From Halisarca cf. caerulea (lineage: Eukaryota > Porifera > Demospongiae > Chondrillida > Halisarcidae): a DNA stretch of 64,000 nt. Both the position numbers and the translations under genes were made by a program. How positions within the stretch are numbered: the first letter of the stretch is position 1; every line of letters starts with the position of its first letter. The stretch lies in assembly GCA_963170055.1 (NCBI GenBank), contig CAUJGJ010000161.1, positions 2,481,475 to 2,545,474 on the forward strand. Direction: 5' to 3'. The notes under the pieces were generated by a model. That model had not been told where the DNA came from. It made no database searches and saw only the letters and a list, made by a program, of their open reading frames with translations. Shown one piece after another: positions 1-12,500 of this stretch.

Positions 1-86
1 AAGATAAAGTTAGAAACATAACTTTAAATTTAAGCAAAATGAAAAATTGGCAAAGTTCTTAAGATATGACAAATGAAATACTAATT

Positions 87-107
87 TTAACTTTCTAAGA
101 AAGTTAA
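87..107. other. 21-bp palindrome (dyad) of the monomer, first copy
   Basis: At monomer positions 87-107 the arm TTAACTTTCT is followed by a single A and then by its exact reverse complement, giving 10-bp arms around one central base. It recurs in most 145-bp monomers. Three common variants weaken it: 88 T>C shortens the arms to 8 bp, 87 T>C loses only the outermost pair, and 94-95 TC>CA (ACTTCATAAG form) mismatches two pairs near the centre. The 122-bp and 76-bp monomers lack it altogether. Short dyads are recurrent in centromeric satellites that lack CENP-B boxes; a role here is inference. Confidence 0.93.
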
Positions 108-127
108 GTTTAAAACGTTACAAACTT

Positions 128-140
128 TAAATAATATTTA
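128..140. other. 13-bp AT-only palindrome, first copy
   Basis: TAAATA, a central A, then TATTTA, at monomer positions 128-140. It is present in nearly every monomer, including the 122- and 76-bp forms. The seven 142-bp monomers lose three bases here but keep symmetry: the result is the perfect 10-bp palindrome TAAATATTTA. The recurrent 135 T>G change (AATAAGATTTA form) breaks it. It could be an easily melted site; nothing in the sequence proves a function. Confidence 0.85.
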
Positions 141-870
141 TCGCAAAGATAAAGTTAGAAAGATAACTATAAAATTAGGCAAAGTGAAAAATTGGCAAAG
201 TTCCTAAGATATGACAAATGAAATACTAATTTTAACTTTCTAAGAAAGTTAAGTTTAAAACGTTACAAACTTTGAATAATATTTATCGCAAAGATAAAGT
301 TAGAAACATAACTTTAAAATTAGGCAAAGTGAAATTTTGGCAAAGTTCCTAAGATATGACAAATAATATACTAATTTCAACTTTCTAAGAAAGTTAAGTT
401 TAAAACGTTACAAACTTTAAATAATATTTATCGCAAAGATAAAGTTAGAAACTTAACTTAAAAATTAGGCAAAGTGAAATATTGGCAAAGTTCCTAAGAT
501 ATGACAAATGAAATACTAATTTTAACTTTCTAAGAAAGTTAAGTTTAAAACGTTACAAACTTTAAATAATATTTATCGCAAAGATAAAGTTAGAAACATA
601 ACTTTAAATTTAAGCAAAGTGAAAAATTGGCAAAGTTCCTAAGATATGACAAATGAAATACTAATTTTAACTTTCTAAGAAAGTTAAGTTTAAAACGTTA
701 CAAACTTTAAATAATATTTATCGCAAAGATAAAGTTAGAAACATAACTTTAAATTTAAGCAAAGTGAAAAATTGGCAAAGTTCCTAAGATATGACAAATG
801 AAATACTAATTTTAACTTTCTAAGAAAGTTAAGTTTAAAACGTTACAAACTTTAAATAATATTTATCGCA

Positions 871-1012
871 AAGATAAAGTTAGAAACATAACTTTAAAAT
901 TAAGCAAAGTGAAATTTTGGCAAAGTTCCTAAGATATGACAAATGAAATACTAATTTTAACTTTCTAAGAAAGTTAAGTTTAAAACGTTACAAACTTTAA
1001 ATATTTATCGCA
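871..1012 (+). repeat. 142-bp F monomer (3-bp deletion)
   Basis: This copy reads TTTAAATATTTATCG where most read TTTAAATAATATTTATCG: three bases are lost within the AT palindrome. It is type F (33 G>A and 45-46 TT). The same length variant always on the same F background appears at 3043, 5360, 25418, 26864, 29379 and 46282, so it arose once and spread with its HOR. In most places it is followed by a B monomer, at 25418 and 46282 by an A monomer. Confidence 0.92.
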
Positions 1013-2172
1013 AAGATAAAGTTAGAAAGATAACTATAAAATTAGGCAAAGTGAAAAATTGGCAAAGTTCCTAAGACATGACAAATGAAATACTAATTTT
1101 AACTTTCTAAGAAAGTTAAGTTTAAAACGTTACAAACTTTAAATAATATTTATCGCAAAGATAAAGTTAGAAACATAACTTTAAAATTAGGCAAAGTGAA
1201 ATTTTGGCAAAGTTCCTAAGATATGACAAATGAAATACTAATTTCAACTTTCTAAGAAAGTTAAGTTTAAAACGTTACAAACTTTAAATAATATTTATCG
1301 CAAAGATAAAGTATGAAACTTAACTTAAAAATTAGGCAAAGTGAAATATTGGCAAAGTTCCTAAGATATGACAAATGAAATACTAATTTTAACTTTCTAA
1401 GAAAGTTAAGTTTAAAACGTTACAAACTTTAAATAATATTTATCGCAAAGATAAAGTTAGAAACATAACTTTAAATTTAAGCAAAATGAAAAATTGGCAA
1501 AGTTCTTAAGATATGACAAATGAAATACTAATTTTAACTTTCTAAGAAAGTTAAGTTTAAAACGTTACAAACTTTAAATAATATTTATCGCAAAGATATA
1601 GTTAGAAACATAACTTTAAATTTAAGCAAAGTGAAAAATTGGCAAAGTTCCTAAGATATGACAAATTAAATACTAATTTCAACTTTCTAAGAAAGTTAAG
1701 TTTAAAACGTTACAAACTTTAAATAATATTTATCGCAAAGATAAAGTTAGAAACATAACTTTAAATTTAAGCAAAGTGAAAAATTGGCAAAGTTCCTAAG
1801 ATATGACAAATGAAATACTAATTTTAACTTTCTAAGAAAGTTAAGTTTAAAACGTTACAAACTTTAAATAATATTTATCGCAAAGATAAAGTTAGAAACA
1901 TAACTTTAAAATTAGGCAAAGTGAAATTTTGGCAAAGTTCCTAAGATATGACAAATGAAATACTAATTTCAACTTTCTAAGAAAGTTAAGTTTAAAACGT
2001 TACAAACTTTAAATAATATTTATCGCAAAGATAAAGTTAGAAACATAACTTAAAAATTAGGCAAAGTGAAATATTGGCAAAGTTCCTAAGATATGACAAA
2101 TGAAATACTAATTTTAACTTTCTAAGAAAGTTAAGTTTAAAACGTTACAAACTTTAAATAATATTTATCGCA

Positions 2173-4634
2173 AAGATAAAGTTAGAAACATAACTTTAAA
2201 TTTAAGCAAAATGAAAAATTGGCAAAGTTCTTAAGATATGACAAATGAAATACTAATTTTAACTTTCTAAGAAAGTTAAGTTTAAAACGTTACAAACTTT
2301 AAATAATATTTATCGCAAAGATAAAGTTAGAAAGATAACTATAAAATTAGGCAAAGTGAAAAATTGGCAAAGTTCCTAAGATATGACAAATGAAATACTA
2401 ATTTTAACTTTCTAAGAAAGTTAAGTTTAAAACGTTACAAACTTTGAATAATATTTATCGCAAAGATAAAGTTAGAAACATAACTTTAAAATTAGGCAAA
2501 GTGAAATTTTGGCAAAGTTCCTAAGATATGACAAATAATATACTAATTTCAACTTTCTAAGAAAGTTAAGTTTAAAACGTTACAAACTTTAAATAATATT
2601 TATCGCAAAGATAAAGTTAGAAACTTAACTTAAAAATTAGGCAAAGTGAAATATTGGCAAAGTTCCTAAGATATGACAAATGAAATACTAATTTTAACTT
2701 TCTAAGAAAGTTAAGTTTAAAACGTTACAAACTTTAAATAATATTTATCGCAAAGATAAAGTTAGAAACATAACTTTAAATTTAAGCAAAGTGAAAAATT
2801 GGCAAAGTTCCTAAGATATGACAAATGAAATACTAATTTTAACTTTCTAAGAAAGTTAAGTTTAAAACGTTACAAACTTTAAATAATATTTATCGCAAAG
2901 ATAAAGTTAGAAACATAACTTTAAATTTAAGCAAAGTGAAAAATTGGCAAAGTTCCTAAGATATGACAAATGAAATACTAATTTTAACTTTCTAAGAAAG
3001 TTAAGTTTAAAACGTTACAAACTTTAAATAATATTTATCGCAAAGATAAAGTTAGAAACATAACTTTAAAATTAAGCAAAGTGAAATTTTGGCAAAGTTC
3101 CTAAGATATGACAAATGAAATACTAATTTTAACTTTCTAAGAAAGTTAAGTTTAAAACGTTACAAACTTTAAATATTTATCGCAAAGATAAAGTTAGAAA
3201 GATAACTATAAAATTAGGCAAAGTGAAAAATTGGCAAAGTTCCTAAGATATGACAAATGAAATACTAATTTTAACTTTCTAAGAAAGTTAAGTTTAAAAC
3301 GTTACAAACTTTAAATAATATTTATCGCAAAGATAAAGTTAGAAACATAACTTTAAAATTAGGCAAAGTGAAATTTTGGCAAAGTTCCTAAGATATGACA
3401 AATGAAATACTAATTTCAACTTTCTAAGAAAGTTAAGTTTAAAACGTTACAAACTTTAAATAATATTTATCGCAAAGATAAAGTTAGAAACTTAACTTAA
3501 AAATTAGGCAAAGTGAAATATTGGCAAAGTTCCTAAGATATGACAAATGAAATACTAATTTTAACTTTCTAAGAAAGTTAAGTTTAAAACGTTACAAACT
3601 TTAAATAATATTTATCGCAAAGATAAAGTTAGAAACATAACTTTAAATTTAAGCAAAATGAAAAATTGGCAAAGTTCTTAAGATATGACAAATGAAATAC
3701 TAATTTTAACTTTCTAAGAAAGTTAAGTTTAAAACGTTACAAACTTTAAATAATATTTATCGCAAAGATAAAGTTAGAAAGATAACTATAAAATTAGGCA
3801 AAGTGAAAAATTGGCAAAGTTCCTAAGATATGACAAATGAAATACTAATTTTAACTTTCTAAGAAAGTTAAGTTTAAAACGTTACAAACTTTAAATAATA
3901 TTTATCGCAAAGAAAAAGTTAGAAACATAACTTTAAAATTAGGCAAAGTGAAATTTTGGCAAAGTTCCTAAGATATGACAAATAATATACTAATTTCAAC
4001 TTTCTAAGAAAGTTAAGTTTAAAACGTTACAAACTTTAAATAATATTTATCGCAAAGATAAAGTTAGAAACTTAACTTAAAAATTAGGCAAAGTGAAATA
4101 TTGGCAAAGTTCCTAAGATATGACAAATGAAATACTAATTTTAACTTTCTAAGAAAGTTAAGTTTAAAACGTTAATAACTTTAAATAATATTTATCGCAA
4201 AGATAAAGTTAGAAACATAACTTTAAAATTAGGCAAAGTGAAAAATTGGCAAAGTTCCTAAGATATGACAAATGAAATACTAATTTCAACTTTCTAAGAA
4301 AGTTAAGTTTAAAACGTTGCAAACTTTAAATAATATTTATCGCAAAGATAAAGTTAGAAACATAACTTTAAAATTAGGCAAAGTGAAAAATTGGCAAAGT
4401 TCTTAAGATATGACAAATGAAATACTAATTTTAACTTTCTAAGAAAGTTAAGTTTAAAACGTTACAAACTTTAAATAATATTTATCGCAAAGATAAAGTT
4501 AGAAACATAACTTAAAAATTAGGCAAAGTGAAATATTGGCAAAGTTCCTAAGATATGACAAATGAAATACTAATTTTAACTTTCTAAGAAAGTTAAGTTT
4601 AAAACGTTACAAACTATAAATAATATTTATCGCA
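2173..4634 (+). repeat. 17-monomer HOR variant (copy 2 of the A-B-C-D block)
   Basis: Order is A-B-C-D-E-E-F-B-C-D (2173-3619) then A-B-C-D-G-G-D' (3620-4634). The first eleven monomers match 1-1592; after the second A the order switches back to B-C-D instead of H-E-C-D', so the register was reset by unequal exchange. The D at 4055 ends with the 121-122 CA>AT mark (GTTAATAACTT) and the G at 4345 carries 59 C>T. Length is 17 x 145 minus 3. Confidence 0.88.
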
Positions 4635-6951
4635 AAGATAAAGTTAGAAACATAACTTTAAATTTAAGCAAAATGAAAAATTGGCAAAGTTCTTAAGATA
4701 TGACAAATGAAATACAAATTTTAACTTTCTAAGAAAGTTAAGTTTAAAACGTTACAAACTTTAAATAATATTTATCGCAAAGATAAAGTTAGAAACATAA
4801 CTTTAAAATTAGGCAAAGTGAAATTTTGGCAAAGTTCCTAAGATATGACAAATAATATACTAATTTCAACTTTCTAAGAAAGTTAAGTTTAAAACGTTAC
4901 AAACTTTAAATAATATTTATCGCAAAGATAAAGTTAGAAACTTAACTTAAAAATTAGGCAAAGTGAAATATTGGCAAAGTTCCTAAGATATGACAAATGA
5001 AATACTAATTTTAACTTTCTAAGAAAGTTAAGTTTAAAACGTTACAAACTTTAAATAATATTTATCGCAAAGATAAAGTTAGAAACATAACTTTAAATTT
5101 AAGCAAAGTGAAAAATTGGCAAAGTTCCTAAGATATGACAAATGAAATACTAATTTTAACTTTCTAAGAAAGTTAAGTTTAAAACGTTACAAACTTTAAA
5201 TAATATTTATCGCAAAGATAAAGTTAGAAACATAACTTTAAATTTAAGCAAAGTGAAAAATTGGCAAAGTTCCTAAGATATGACAAATGAAATACTAATT
5301 TCAACTTTCTAAGAAAGTTAAGTTTAAAACGTTACAAACTTTAAATAATATTTATCGCAAAGATAAAGTTAGAAACATAACTTTAAAATTAAGCAAAGTG
5401 AAATTTTGGCAAAGTTCCTAAGATATGACAAATGAAATACTAATTTTAACTTTCTAAGAAAGTTAAGTTTAAAACGTTACAAACTTTAAATATTTATCGC
5501 AAAGATAAAGTTAGAAAGATAACTATAAAATTAGGCAAAGTGAAAAATTGGCAAAGTTCCTAAGATATGACAAATGAAATACTAATTTTAACTTTCTAAG
5601 AAAGTTAAGTTTAAAACGTTACAAACTTTAAATAATATTTATCGCAAAGATAAAGTTAGAAACATAACTTTAAAATTAGGCAAAGTGAAATTTTGGCAAA
5701 GTTCCTAAGATATGACAAATGAAATACTAATTTCAACTTTCTAAGAAAGTTAAGTTTAAAACGTTACAAACTTTAAATAATATTTATCGCAAAGATAAAG
5801 TTAGAAACTTAACTTAAAAATTAGGCAAAGTGAAATATTGGCAAAGTTCCTAAGATATGACAAATGAAATACTAATTTGAACTTTCTAAGAAAGTTAAGT
5901 TTAAAACGTTACAAACTTTAAATAATATTTATCGCAAAGATAAAGTTAGAAACATAACTTTAAATTTAAGCAAAATGAAAAATTGGCAAAGTTCTTAAGA
6001 TATGACAAATGAAATACTAATTTTAACTTTCTAAGAAAGTTAAGTTTAAAACGTTACAAACTTTAAATAATATTTATCGCAAAGATAAAGTTAGAAAGAT
6101 AACTATAAAATTAGGCAAAGTGAAAAATTGGCAAAGTTCCTAAGATATGACAAATGAAATACTAATTTAAACTTTCTAAGAAAGTTAAGTTTAAAACGTT
6201 ACAAAGTTTAAATAATATTTATCGCAAAGATAAAGTTAGAAACATAACTTTAAAATTAGGCAAAGTGAAATTTTGGCAAAGTTCCTAAGATATGACAAAT
6301 AATATACTAATTTCAACTTTCTAAGAAAGTTAAGTTTAAAACGTTACAAACTTTAAATAATATTTATCGCAAAGATAAAGTTAGAAACTTAACTTAAAAA
6401 TTAGGCAAAGTGAAATATTGGCAAAGTTCCTAAGATATGACAAATGAAATACTAATTTTAACTTTCTAAGAAAGTTAAGTTTAAAACGTTAATAACTTTA
6501 AATAATATTTATCGCAAAGATAAAGTTAGAAACATAACTTTAAAATTAGGCAAAGTGAAAAATTGGCAAAGTTCCTAAGATATGACAAATGAAATACTAA
6601 TTTCAACTTTCTAAGAAAGTTAAGTTTAAAACGTTACAAACTTTAAATAATATTTATCGCAAAGATAAAGTTAGAAACATAACTTTAAAATTAGGCAAAG
6701 TGAAAAATTGGCAAAGTTCTTAAGATATGACAAATGAAATACTAATTTTAACTTTCTAAGAAAGTTAAGTTTAAAACGTTACAAAGTTTAAATAATATTT
6801 ATCGCAAAGATAAAGTTAGAAAGATAACTATAAAATTAGGCAAAGTGAAAAATTGGCAAAGTTCCTAAGATATGACAAATGAAATACTAATTTTAACTTT
6901 CTAAGAAAGTTAAGTTTAAAACGTTACAAACTTTAAATAATATTTATCGCA
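4635..6951 (+). repeat. 16-monomer HOR variant (copy 3)
   Basis: Order is A-C-D-E-E-F-B-C-D-A-B-C-D-G-G-B, starts 4635 to 6807; F at 5360 is the 142-bp form. It lacks the B that followed the first A in earlier copies. The segment from C at 5647 to the H at 6952 (C-D-A-B-C-D-G-G-B-H) reappears in the same order at 47729-49178, with the same AAATAATATAC, GTTAATAACTT and ACAAAGTT marks. Confidence 0.87.
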
Positions 6952-9561
6952 AAGATATAGTTAGAAACATAACTTTAAATTTAAGCAAAGTGAAAAATTG
7001 GCAAAGTTCCTAAGATATAACAAATGAAATACTAATTTCAACTTTCTAAGAAAGTTAAGTTTAAAACGTTACAAACTTTAAATAATATTTATCGCAAAGA
7101 TAAAGTTAGAAACATAACTTTAAATTTAAGCAAAGTGAAAAATTGGCAAAGTTCCTAAGATATGACAAATAAAATACTAATTTCAACTTTCTAAGAAAGT
7201 TAAGTTTAAAACGTTACAAACTTTAAATAATATTTATCGCAAAGATAAAGTTAGAAACATAACTTTAAAATTAGGCAAAGTGAAAAATTGGCAAAGTTCC
7301 TAAGATATGACAAATGAAATACTAATTTTAACTTTCTAAGAAAGTTAAGTTTAAAACGTTACAAACTTTAAATAATATTTATCGCAAAGATAAAGTTAGA
7401 AACTTAACTTAAAAATTAGGCAAAGTGAAATTTTGGCAAAGTTCCTAAGATATGACAAATGAAATACTAATTTCAACTTTCTAAGAAAGTTAAGTTTAAA
7501 ACGTTACAAACTTTAAATAAGATTTATCGCAAAGATAAAGTTAGAAACATAACTTTAAATTTAAGCAAAGTGAAAAATTGGCAAAGTTCCTAAGATATGA
7601 CAAATGAAATACTAATTTCAACTTTCTAAGAAAGTTAAGTTTAAAACGTTACAAACTTTAAATAATATTTATCGCAAAGATAAAGTTAGAAACATAACTT
7701 TAAAATTAGGCAAAGTGAAAAATTGGCAAAGTTCCTAAGATATGACAAATGAAATACTAATTTTAACTTTCTAAGAAAGTTAAGTTTAAAACGTTACAAA
7801 CTTTAAATAATATTTATCGCAAAGATAAAGTTAGAAACATAACTTTAAAATTAGGCAAAGTGAAATATTGGCAAAGTTCCTAAGATATGACAAATGAAAT
7901 ACTAATTTCAACTTTCTAAGAAAGTTAAGTTTAAAACGTTACAAACTTTAAATAATATTTATCGCAAAGATAAAGTTAGAAACATAACTTTAAAATTAGG
8001 CAAAGTGAAAAATTGGCAAAGTTCCTAAGATATGACAAATGAAATACCAATTTTAACTTCATAAGAAAGTTAAGCTTAAAACGTTACAAACTTTAAATAA
8101 TATTTATCGCAAAGATATAGTTAGAAACATAACTTTAAAATTAGGCAAAATAAAAAATTGGCAAAGTTCCTAAGATATGACAAATGAAATACTAATTTTA
8201 ACTTTCTAAGAAAGTTAAGTTTAAAACGTTACAAACTTTAAATAATATTTATCGCAAAGATATAGTTAGAAACATAACTTTAAATTTAAGCAAAGTGAAA
8301 AATTGGCAAAGTTCCTAAGATATGACAAATGAAATACTGATTTCAACTTTCTAAGAAAGTTAAGTTTAAAACGTTACAAACTTTAAATAATATTTATCGC
8401 AAAGATAAAGTTAGAAACATAACTTTAAAATTAGGCAAAGTAAAAAATTGGCAAAGTTCCTAAGATATGACAAATGAAATACTAATTTTAACTTTCTAAG
8501 AAAGTTAAGTTTAAAACGTTACAAACTTTAAATAATATTTATCGCAAAGATAAAGTTAGAAACATAACTTTAAAATTAGGCAAAGTGAAATTTTGGCAAA
8601 GTTCCTAAGATATGACAAATGAAATACTAATTTCAACTTTCTAAGAAAGTTAAGTTTAAAACGTTACAAACTTTAAATAAGATTTATCGCAAAGATAAAG
8701 TTAGAAACATAACTTTAAATTTAAGCAAAGTGAAAAATTGGCAAAGTTCCTAAGATATGACAAATGAAATACTAATTTCAACTTTCTAAGAAAGTTAAGT
8801 TTAAAACGTTACAAACTTTAAATAATATTTATCGCAAAGATATAGTTAGAAACATAACTTTAAATTTAAGCAAAGTGAAAAATTGGCAAAGTTCCTAAGA
8901 TATGACAAATTAAATACTAATTTCAACTTTCTAAGAAAGTTAAGTTTAAAACGTTACAAACTTTAAATAAGATTTATCGCAAAGATAAAGTTAGAAACAT
9001 AACTTTAAAATTAGGCAAAGTGAAAAATTGGCAAAGTTCCTAAGATATGACAAATGAAATACTAATTTCAACTTTCTAAGAAAGTTAAGTTTAAAACGTT
9101 ACAAACTTTAAATAATATTTATCGCAAAGATATAGTTAGAAACATAACTTTAAATTTAAGCAAAGTGAAAAATTGGCAAAGTTCCTAAGATATGACAAAT
9201 TAAATACTAATTTCAACTTTCTAAGAAAGTTAAGTTTAAAACGTTACAAACTTTAAATAATATTTATCGCAAAGATAAAGTTAGAAACATAACTTTAAAA
9301 TTAGGCAAAGTGAAAAATTGGCAAAGTTCCTAAGATATGACAAATGAAATACTAATTTTAACTTTCTAAGAAAGTTAAGTTTAAAACGTTACAAACTTTA
9401 AATAATATTTATCGCAAAGATATAGTTAGAAACATAACTTTAAATTTAAGGAAAGTGAAAAATTGGCAAAGTTCCTAAGATATGACAAATAAAATACTAA
9501 TTTCAACTTTCTAAGAAAGTTAAGTTTAAAACGCTACAAACTTTAAATAATATTTATCGCA
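6952..9561 (+). repeat. Mixed H/G/E monomers without a clear HOR
   Basis: Eighteen 145-bp monomers dominated by H and G, often alternating (for example H-G-H-G-H from 8837 to 9561). Several have private changes: GATATAACAAAT at about 7016, ATACCAA with ACTTCATAAG and AAGCTTAAAAC in the monomer at 7967, GGCAAAATAAAAAATT at 8145, and AACGCTAC at about 9532. Recurrent marks are 75 G>A or G>T and 135 T>G. I found no exact multi-monomer period across this stretch. Confidence 0.8.
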
Positions 9562-12500
9562 AAGATAAAGTTAGAAACATAACTTTAAAATTAGGCAAAG
9601 TGAAAAATTGGCAAAGTTCCTAAGATATGACAAATGAAATACTAATTTCAACTTTCTAAGAAAGTTAAGTTTAAAACGTTACAAACTTTAAATAATATTT
9701 ATCGCAAAGATAAAGTTAGAAACATAACTTTAAAATTAGGCAAAGTGAAAAATTGGCAAAGTTCCTAAGATACGACAAATAAAATACTAATTTCAACTTT
9801 CTAAGAAAGTTAAGTTTAAAACGTTACAAACTTTAAATAATATTTATCGCAAAGATATAGTTAGAAACATAACTTTAAATTTAAGCAAAGTGAAAAATTG
9901 GCAAAGTTCCTAAGATATGACAAATAAAATACTAATTTCAACTTTCTAAGAAAGTTAAGTTTAAAACGTTACAAACTTTAAATAATATTTATCGCAAAGA
10001 TAAAGTTAGAAACATAACTTTAAAATTAGGCAAAGTGAAAAATTGGCAAAGTTCCTAAGATATGACAAATGAAATACTAATTTTAACTTTCTAAGAAAGT
10101 TAAGTTTAAAACGTTACAAACTTTAAATAATATTTATCGCAAAGATAAAGTTAGAAACATAACTTAAATTTAAGCAAAGTGAAAAATTGGCAAAGTTCCT
10201 AAGATATGACAAATGAAATACTAATTTTAACTTTCTAAGAAAGTTAAGTTTAAAACGTTACAAACTTTAAATAATATTTATCGCAAAGATATAGTTAGAA
10301 ACATAACTTTAAATTTAAGCAAAGTGAAAAATTGGCAAAGTTCCTAAGATATGACAAATAAAATACTAATTTCAACTTTCTAAGAAAGTTAAGTTTAAAA
10401 CGTTACAAACTTTAAATAATATTTATCGCAAAGATAAAGTTAGAAACATAACTTTAAAATTAGGCAAAGTGAAAAATTGGCAAAGTTCCTAAGATATGAC
10501 AAATGAAATACTAATTTTAACTTTCTAAGAACTTTAAGTTTAAAACGTTACAAACTTTAAATAATATTTATCGCAAAGATAAAGTTAGAAACTTAACTTA
10601 AAAATTAGGCAAAGTGAAATTTTGGCAAAGTTCCTAAGATATGACAAATGAAATACTAATTTCAACTTTCTAAGAAAGTTAAGTTTAAAACGTTACAAAC
10701 TTTAAATAATATTTATCGCAAAGATAAAGTTAGAAACATAACTTTAAATTTAAGCAAAGTGAAAAATTGGCAAAGTTCCTAAGATATGACAAATGAAATA
10801 CTAATTTCAACTTTCTAAGAAAGTTAAGTTTAAAACGTTACAAACTTTAAATAATATTTATCGCAAAGATAAAGTTAGAAACATAACTTTAAAATTAGGC
10901 AAAGTGAAAAATTGGCAAAGTTCCTAAGATATGACAAATGAAATACTAATTTCAACTTTCTAAGAAAATTAAGTTTAAAACGTTACAAACTTTAAATAAT
11001 ATTTATCGCAAAGATAAAGTTAGAAACATAACTTTAAAATTAGGCAAAGTGAAATATTGGCAAAGTTCCTAAGATATGACAAATGAAATACTAATTTCAA
11101 CTTTCTAAGAAAGTTAAGTTTAAAACGTTACAAACTTTAAATAATATTTATCGCAAAGATAAAGTTAGAAACATAACTTTAAAATTAGGCAAAGTGAAAA
11201 ATTGGCAAAGTTCCTAAGATATGACAAATGAAATACCAATTTTAACTTCATAAGAAAGTTAAGTTTAAAACGTTACAAACTTTAAATAATATTTATCGCA
11301 AAGATAAAGTTAGAAAGATAACTATAAAATTAGGCAAAGTGAAAAATTGGCAAAGTTCCTAAGATATGACAAATGAAATACTAATTTTAACTTTCTAAGA
11401 AAGTTAAGTTTAAAACGTTACAAACCTTAAATAAGATTTATCGCAAAGATAAAGTTAGAAACATAACTTTAAATTTAAGCAAAGTGAAAAATTGGCAAAG
11501 TTCCTAAGATATGACAAATAAAATACTAATTTCAACTTTCTAAGAAAGTTAAGTTTAAAACGTTACAAACTTTAAATAATATTTATCGCAAAGATAAAGT
11601 TAGAAACATAACTTTAAAATTAGGCAAAGTGAAAAATTGGCAAAGTTCCTAAGATATGACAAATGAAATACTAATTTTAACTTTCTAAGAAAGTTAAGTT
11701 TAAAACGTTACAAACTTAAAATAATATTTATCGCAAAGATAAAGTTAGAAACTTAACTTAAAAATTAGGCAAAGTGAAATTTTGGCAAAGTTCCTAAGAT
11801 ATGACAAATGAAATACTAATTTCAACTTTCTAAGAAAGTTAAGTTTAAAACGTTACAAACTTTAAATAATATTTATCGCAAAGATAAAGTTAGAAACATA
11901 ACTTAAATTTAAGCAAAGTGAAAAATTGGCAAAGTTCCTAAGATATGACAAATGAAATACTAATTTTAACTTTCTAAGAAAGTTAAGTTTAAAACGTTAC
12001 AAACTTTAAATAATATTTATCGCAAAGATATAGTTAGAAACATAACTTTAAATTTAAGCAAAGTGAAAAATTGGCAAAGTTCCTAAGATATGACAAATAA
12101 AATACTAATTTCAACTTTCTAAGAAAGTTAAGTTTAAAACGTTACAAACTTTAAATAATATTTATCGCAAAGATAAAGTTAGAAACATAACTTTAAAATT
12201 AGGCAAAGTGAAAAATTGGCAAAGTTCCTAAGATATGACAAATGAAATACTAATTTCAACTTTCTAAGAACTTTAAGTTTAAAACGTTACAAACTTTAAA
12301 TAATATTTATCGCAAAGATAAAGTTAGAAACTTAACTTAAAAATTAGGCAAAGTGAAATTTTGGGAAAGTTCCTAAGATATGACAAATGAAATACTAATT
12401 TCAACTTTCTAAGAAAGTTAAGTTTAAAACGTTACAAACTTTAAATAAGATTTATCGCAAAGATAAAGTTAGAAACATAACTTTAAATTTAAGCAAAGTG

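Larger units (their letters stand above)
1..2172 (+). repeat. 15-monomer HOR, copy 1 (2172 bp)
   Basis: Monomer order is A-B-C-D-E-E-F-B-C-D-A-H-E-C-D', starts 1 to 2028, where D' has CATAACTTAAAAATT in place of the D form. The F monomer (871-1012) is 142 bp, so the unit is 15 x 145 minus 3 = 2172 bp. The B monomer at 146 ends with TTTGAATAAT and the C at 291 carries AAATAATATAC (75 G>A, 77 A>T); both private marks recur in the next copy at 2318 and 2463. The linked marks show that the multi-monomer block was duplicated as a unit. Confidence 0.9.

Noticed and set aside
87..107. Rho-independent terminator from the palindrome
   Set aside because: The arms are nearly all A/T (two G/C pairs of ten), there is only one loop base and no T-tract follows. 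The setting is not bacterial.
128..140. TATA-box promoter in each monomer
   Set aside because: TAAATAATATTTA resembles a TATA element, but AT content alone produces this. There is no downstream gene or other promoter element.
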